A DNA stretch of 9,397 nt, taken from assembly GCA_002294665.1 (NCBI GenBank), contig DBFQ01000061.1:1-9397 (forward strand). The letters run 5' to 3'. The position numbers were made by a program, and so were the translations under genes. The DNA comes from Candidatus Aminicenantes bacterium UBA876 (GTDB taxonomy: Bacteria; Acidobacteriota; Aminicenantia; UBA2199). Shown here piece by piece: positions 6,424-9,397 of this stretch. The notes beneath the pieces were generated by a model. It did no database searches and was not told the DNA's origin. It saw nothing but the letters and a program-made list of their open reading frames with translations. Positions within the stretch are counted from its first letter, which is position 1, and every line of letters begins with the position of its first letter.

Positions 6424-6879
6424 TCACGCTTCCGGCGTGTTTCGCAGGGCGTAGTAGCGGATGTCGGGGTGGGGTTTGAAACCCAGGCGCGAAAACAGGG
6501 CGTGGGATTCGGGGTTGTCGCCCTCGATCAGGATGGCGGAAATCAAGAGATTGCAGTCCTTTTGGAGGTAATTCAAAGCGATTCCGGCCAGGCTCATTCC
6601 CAGGCCGCGCCGGCGCATGCAGGGATCCACGGCCAGGCGGTTGATCCAGCCCTTGCGAAAATCATGGGTCGCCAGCACCGCTCCCGCAATGCGGCCGTCC
6701 ACTTCCGCCACCCACAGTTTTCCCGGACCGTTGTACAGTTCCGCTTCCAGACGTTTTCGGGAGTCGCGCCCGTCAGGTTTGAGGGGCAAATCACAGGTCC
6801 GCCACAACGCGATCAGCGCTTCGTAATCCGCCGGCATATACTCACGGATTCGCGGGGACAGAATTTCCCCGGGCGGCAT
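6424..6879 (-). CDS. GNAT-family N-acetyltransferase
   Basis: Transfers an acetyl group from acetyl-CoA to an amine; the acceptor cannot be read from the sequence. The 151 residues cover a complete single GNAT fold: IREYMPADYEALIALW (about 11-26) as strand 1 and helix 1, LWVAEVDGRIAGAVLA (55-70) as strands 2 and 3, INRLAVDP (79-86) as strand 4, the acetyl-CoA pyrophosphate loop R89-R-R-G-L-G94, and N122PESHALFSRLGF134 as the typical final helix/strand. The layout resembles RimI-like or small-molecule acetyltransferases. ATG at 6879 comes only 2 bases after the stop of the outer-membrane barrel gene, with GAGG 10 bases before it, so it is probably translationally coupled and shares that gene's promoter. 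No clear terminator follows; the AT-rich island lies downstream. Confidence 0.92.
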   Translation of the reverse strand: MPPGEILSPRIREYMPADYEALIALWRTCDLPLKPDGRDSRKRLEAELYNGPGKLWVAEVDGRIAGAVLATHDFRKGWINRLAVDPCMRRRGLGMSLAGIALNYLQKDCNLLISAILIEGDNPESHALFSRLGFKPHPDIRYYALRNTPEA

Positions 6880-6881
6880 GG

Positions 6882-8003
6882 CTAAAAAGCCTCGTAGATA
6901 GAGAAATAAATCCCCGATGAATCCCTGCCGAAGCCGACATCCATGCGAATCACGATGTGCTCTTTCTTATCGAACACGAAGCGCAAGCCGGCGCCCCCTG
7001 AAAACATGGGCTTCAGCAGATCCAGTTCGCCCAATGTCGGCGCAACGGTTCCGACGCCGGCAAAACCCACCAGGCCAAAGCGGCTGAAAAGGGGCATGCG
7101 GTACTCGACCTGAGCCATGACCAGGTTGCGGTCGCGGAAACGCCCATCGTAATAGCCGCGCATGGCGTTCATGCCGCCGAAGCGGGCCAGGTAAGAAAAG
7201 GGGACATCACCGCTTTCCAGCTCCAATCGGCTTTGTACGGCCAGCACATGGCCGCGGAACGGTGAAAGATATTTGCGCGCGTCCACGATCAGGTGGGAAA
7301 ACGAATATTCACTGCCGAACACCCTGGAATAAAAATCCGCTCGTGCGGTGACCAGCGTGCCGGTCAGGGGCGAATACACACGGCCCCGGGTATCCCATGT
7401 CGCGGCCAGGCCGAATCCGGCCACTTGGCCGCCGCGGCCGCCGATATACGCCTGCGTGGCCAGCAGGCCGCCGTCCTCGATCCGCGTGATATCCCAGGTG
7501 TCATAGTGAGCCAGGATTCCCAGGCTGAGCGAAGCCCAGACCAGTTTCTCGATCGACACGCATAACCCCAGGCTGCGCGAGGTAAACACTTCTTCATCCT
7601 GCGGGCGGGTAGAGGAGCCGATACCGAAAAATCTGTCGGGAAAATCCTTGTAACTGACTTTGGCGCGGATCCTCGCCCCCCAGCTGTTGAGGTACAAATC
7701 GGTATCGAGTTCGAGCTGGAATTGCTTTCTCTGCGTGTACACGGCCAGGGCGGAAACGGCGGAGGGCCGGTTGCGCCCGTCCTGGGGGCTGAGGCGGAAG
7801 ATGCCGCTGCCAGCGACCCCGTACGCCAGGTCGGTTTCCGGAGAATAATAAGCAATCGGGGAATAGATCAGGCGCAACGCTTTTGATTCAACTTCACCAG
7901 CGCGGGTATCGCCCGAATCGTCATCGTTTGCATCGAGTCCGGAAGGCGTCAGGACCAGGCAAAGCAATACCCACAATAATAAGGTGATTTTTTTTATTCC
8001 CAT
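6882..8003 (-). CDS. Outer-membrane beta-barrel protein of the BamA/TamA (Omp85, surface antigen) family without POTRA domains
   Basis: Likely a 16-strand barrel in the outer membrane; the substrate or partner is unknown. The 373 residues begin with a Sec signal peptide (MGIKKITLLLWVLLCLVLTP, cleaved near residue 25), then a short acidic linker (NDDDSGD), then barrel sequence at once. The length leaves no room for the POTRA repeats that BamA and TamA use to bind partners. The Omp85 barrel signature GGMNAMRGYYDGRFRD lies at 276-291, with the conserved RGYY of the lid-loop motif. Many alternating strands end in AF, a C-terminal aromatic residue expected of barrel proteins. Short POTRA-less members are widespread and often called surface antigen D15-like. 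Start ATG 8003 has AAGGGA 11 bases upstream, a loose ribosome binding site. It is the first gene of a unit with the GNAT gene. Confidence 0.9.
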   Translation of the reverse strand: MGIKKITLLLWVLLCLVLTPSGLDANDDDSGDTRAGEVESKALRLIYSPIAYYSPETDLAYGVAGSGIFRLSPQDGRNRPSAVSALAVYTQRKQFQLELDTDLYLNSWGARIRAKVSYKDFPDRFFGIGSSTRPQDEEVFTSRSLGLCVSIEKLVWASLSLGILAHYDTWDITRIEDGGLLATQAYIGGRGGQVAGFGLAATWDTRGRVYSPLTGTLVTARADFYSRVFGSEYSFSHLIVDARKYLSPFRGHVLAVQSRLELESGDVPFSYLARFGGMNAMRGYYDGRFRDRNLVMAQVEYRMPLFSRFGLVGFAGVGTVAPTLGELDLLKPMFSGGAGLRFVFDKKEHIVIRMDVGFGRDSSGIYFSIYEAF

Positions 8004-8039
8004 CCCGGAGACATTCCCTTCACTAAAATTCCGTGCTGT

Positions 8040-8068
8040 ATTATAGCGGATTTCATGCGAATCTGCAA
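8040..8068 (-). promoter_or_regulatory. Near-consensus sigma70-type promoter of the barrel-GNAT operon
   Basis: On the - strand, TTGCAG (8068-8063) and a perfect TATAAT (8045-8040) are separated by 17 bases. Transcription would start near 8033, giving a 5' leader of about 30 bases. This is the best promoter in the window, and it uses the same -35 hexamer and spacing as the promoter at 914-942. Confidence 0.7.
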
Positions 8069-8092
8069 ATTTTCAGTTTTTATGAGTTTTGG

Positions 8093-8140
8093 AAGTTGAA
8101 AAGTTGAAGAGTTGAAAAGTTGCAGAGGTAAGAAGTTGAA
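8093..8140. repeat. Octamer tandem repeat, consensus AAGTTGAA
   Basis: Six consecutive 8-base units: AAGTTGAA, AAGTTGAA, GAGTTGAA, AAGTTGCA, GAGGTAAG (diverged) and AAGTTGAA. They lie about 25 bases upstream of the -35 box of the barrel promoter. The phase is exact, so this is a true tandem array rather than general A-richness. Copy number could vary by replication slippage. Confidence 0.8.
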
Positions 8141-8151
8141 AAAGTATCGAC

Positions 8152-8180
8152 TGCCTTCCTGCCTCCTGTCACCTGTCACC
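8152..8180. repeat. Heptamer tandem repeat, TGTCACC type
   Basis: Consecutive units TGCCTTCC, TGCCTCC, TGTCACC and TGTCACC form a pyrimidine-rich array of about 7 bases period. It ends only 4 bases from the stop codon of the DUF523-DUF1722 gene and follows the octamer array after about 11 bases. It has no spacers and is not a CRISPR. Confidence 0.7.
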
Positions 8181-8184
8181 TTCC

Positions 8185-9147
8185 TCATACGTGATTGCGC
8201 AGTTGCAGTTCGAGGGGGCCGGGATCCAGGTAAACCTGGCGTTCCAGGTAAGGGTGCGGGTACATCCGCTGGTAATGGTTCATCAATGTCAACGGCACGA
8301 CCAAAGGCAACAGGCCACGGCGGTAATTTTCAATCACTTCCAGTAATTCCGCCTTTTCTTCACCAGCCAATTCTTTTTTGAAATAGCCCATCACGTGGTG
8401 GAGCACATTGGTGTGCGTGCGATGCGTGGCACGGCGGTGCAGCAGGGCCATGAACCGCTCTTCATATTCGGCCAGGACCTCATCAAGGGCATGTTGGGAA
8501 GCCCGGGCCACCAAACCGCCCAGTTCAGTCGCCAGGCCGGGCTGGTGGGCCATGAAAAGCAACTTGTGGCGGGAGTGGAAATCCATCAGGCCTCCCAGGC
8601 TGGGATTGTTTTGCAGCCATTCGCGCCAGCGCGAATATGCAAATACACGCACAATGAAGTTTTCACGCAGGACCATGTCGTGCAGGCGGCCTTCCTCTTC
8701 CACCGGCAGATTGGGGAAATGCTGCATGAAAGCCCGGGCGAATATGCCCACGCCCTGCTTGACCGGAACGCCCTTGGGATTGTAGACTTTGACCCGCTCC
8801 ATGCCGCTGGAAGGGGACTTGGCTTTAAACACGAAACCGCACAGGGATTCCTGCTCCAGCTCGGCCAATCTCTGTCGCGTCCATGCCAGCATGCGGTCCG
8901 TGACGTCCTTTGCCGTGCGGTTGGTAACCAGTCGGGGGGAATCCACCTCCCCCACCAGGCGAAAGGCTTCGCGAGGCACGCCGAACCCGGCTTCCATTTC
9001 GGGGCAGACCGGCACCCATTGCACGAATTGTCCCAGGGTATCGGCAAGGAAATGGTCCAGCTTGTGGCCGCCGTCATAACGGACCTTGAACCCGAGCAGG
9101 CAAGTGCTGATACCCACGCGCGGTTTTGTCTGTTCAGTTTTTTCCAT
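8185..9147 (-). CDS. DUF523-DUF1722 protein (YbgA-like, TudS-related N-terminal domain)
   Basis: The 320 residues comprise two domains. Residues about 10-160 are DUF523 (GISTCLLGFKVRYDGGHK, then VPVCPEMEAGFGVPRE, then KAKSPSSGMERVKVY), the family of the thiouracil desulfidase TudS, which binds a [4Fe-4S] cluster through three cysteines. Residues about 188-318 are DUF1722 (FHSRHKLLFMAHQPG, NVLHHVMGYFKKEL, NYRRGLLPLVVPLTL, PYL, LRN), as in E. coli YbgA. The fused form is common, but its function is not established. Cys16 and Cys48 match cluster ligands; the position of the third, in SPxCG, is Ser114 here. Start ATG 9147 has AAGGGG 4 bases upstream, and the recognisable domain begins right after; a longer in-frame start at 9285 adds residues with no similarity. 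It overlaps the preceding ORF by 14 bases, suggesting coupling. Tandem repeats begin just after its stop. Confidence 0.93.
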   Translation of the reverse strand: MEKTEQTKPRVGISTCLLGFKVRYDGGHKLDHFLADTLGQFVQWVPVCPEMEAGFGVPREAFRLVGEVDSPRLVTNRTAKDVTDRMLAWTRQRLAELEQESLCGFVFKAKSPSSGMERVKVYNPKGVPVKQGVGIFARAFMQHFPNLPVEEEGRLHDMVLRENFIVRVFAYSRWREWLQNNPSLGGLMDFHSRHKLLFMAHQPGLATELGGLVARASQHALDEVLAEYEERFMALLHRRATHRTHTNVLHHVMGYFKKELAGEEKAELLEVIENYRRGLLPLVVPLTLMNHYQRMYPHPYLERQVYLDPGPLELQLRNHV

Positions 9148-9379
9148 TGCGCCCCTTCTGCAAACCCTGGCGATCACGGTGATGCCCGCTGCTCCATTGG
9201 GGGCGGGCCCAGACCACCATATCTTCCCCGCTTGCTTCCCAGGCCCAATCCAACAGGCGGACGCATCCGGGGTGCCTGGGGCCAAGTCCCTCCAGGGCGG
9301 GCAAGCCGGCGGCCATGGCCGGAACCACGATCACCACCAGCCAATCCACGATACGCAACGCCATTATGGACGTAATCAC
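9134..9379 (-). CDS. Possible small protein overlapping the DUF523-DUF1722 gene start
   Basis: I do not recognise this 81-codon frame. It starts with GTG at 9379, 7 bases after a strong GAGGGGGG (9394-9387), and ends 14 bases inside the DUF523-DUF1722 gene, an arrangement usual for translational coupling. Residues about 7-25 are hydrophobic (ALRIVDWLVVIVVPAMAAG), which could be one membrane segment despite the Asp. The rest is tryptophan-rich (LLDWAWE, VVWARPQW) and ends in a basic tail. The region 9148-9285 is also open in two other frames, so chance is possible. The ribosome binding site and overlap are the main support; homologues would be needed to confirm it. Confidence 0.4.
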   Translation of the reverse strand: MITSIMALRIVDWLVVIVVPAMAAGLPALEGLGPRHPGCVRLLDWAWEASGEDMVVWARPQWSSGHHRDRQGLQKGRNGKN

Positions 9380-9397
9380 GCGGATTCCCCCCTCAAC

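Noticed and set aside
6319..6885. 188-codon + strand frame across the AT-rich island and GNAT gene
   Set aside because: It begins in low-complexity DNA and then mirrors the GNAT gene; no family is recognisable.
8093..8180. CRISPR array
   Set aside because: Units are 7-8 bases with no spacers between them; this is a simple tandem repeat.
9148..9285. N-terminal extension of the DUF523-DUF1722 protein
   Set aside because: No similarity to the family before MEKTEQTKPRVGIS, and ATG 9147 has its own ribosome binding site.
8395..9375. 326-codon + strand frame opposite the DUF523-DUF1722 gene
   Set aside because: It has no ribosome binding site or recognisable domain, and the opposite strand encodes two clear conserved domains.

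Overview
The window looks like a piece of chromosome from a Gram-negative, diderm bacterium with moderately high GC. The support is an Omp85-type outer-membrane barrel, a lipoprotein with a clear lipobox, and Sec signal peptides. A secreted S9 peptidase, a DUF6144-like cysteine-rich protein and a DUF2271 protein together recall Acidobacteriota or Aminicenantes-like lineages, but that placement is inference from gene types only. I see no phage, transposase, CRISPR array, tRNA or rRNA.

Layout. The left half is mainly on the + strand: the end of a TPR-like/DUF2271 protein (3-731), a cyclopropane-fatty-acid synthase (1357-2493) and a secreted prolyl-oligopeptidase-family peptidase (2707-4581). 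Between the first two, on the - strand, lies a tiny lysine-rich gene (783-886). It has a good promoter and ribosome binding site, but its reading frame is broken by one base. The right half is all on the - strand. In transcription order it reads: a possible 81-codon ORF (9379-9134) overlapping a DUF523-DUF1722 (YbgA-like) protein (9147-8185); an outer-membrane barrel (8003-6882) followed after 2 bases by a GNAT acetyltransferase (6879-6424); an unrecognised lipoprotein (6167-5655); and a DUF6144-like cysteine-rich protein (5389-4844). The two halves converge at 4582-4843, where each side has its own hairpin.

How the genes work together. No single pathway links them. Several products concern the envelope: Cfa modifies membrane lipids, and the barrel, lipoprotein and S9 peptidase are exported. 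The only convincing operon is barrel plus GNAT, driven by a near-consensus promoter at 8040-8068. The most notable non-coding structures are a perfect 15-bp inverted repeat just before the ribosome binding site of the S9 peptidase, and a mosaic of 8-bp and 7-bp tandem repeats between the DUF523-DUF1722 stop codon and the barrel promoter. I found no evidence of a defence system or an obviously new multi-gene system.
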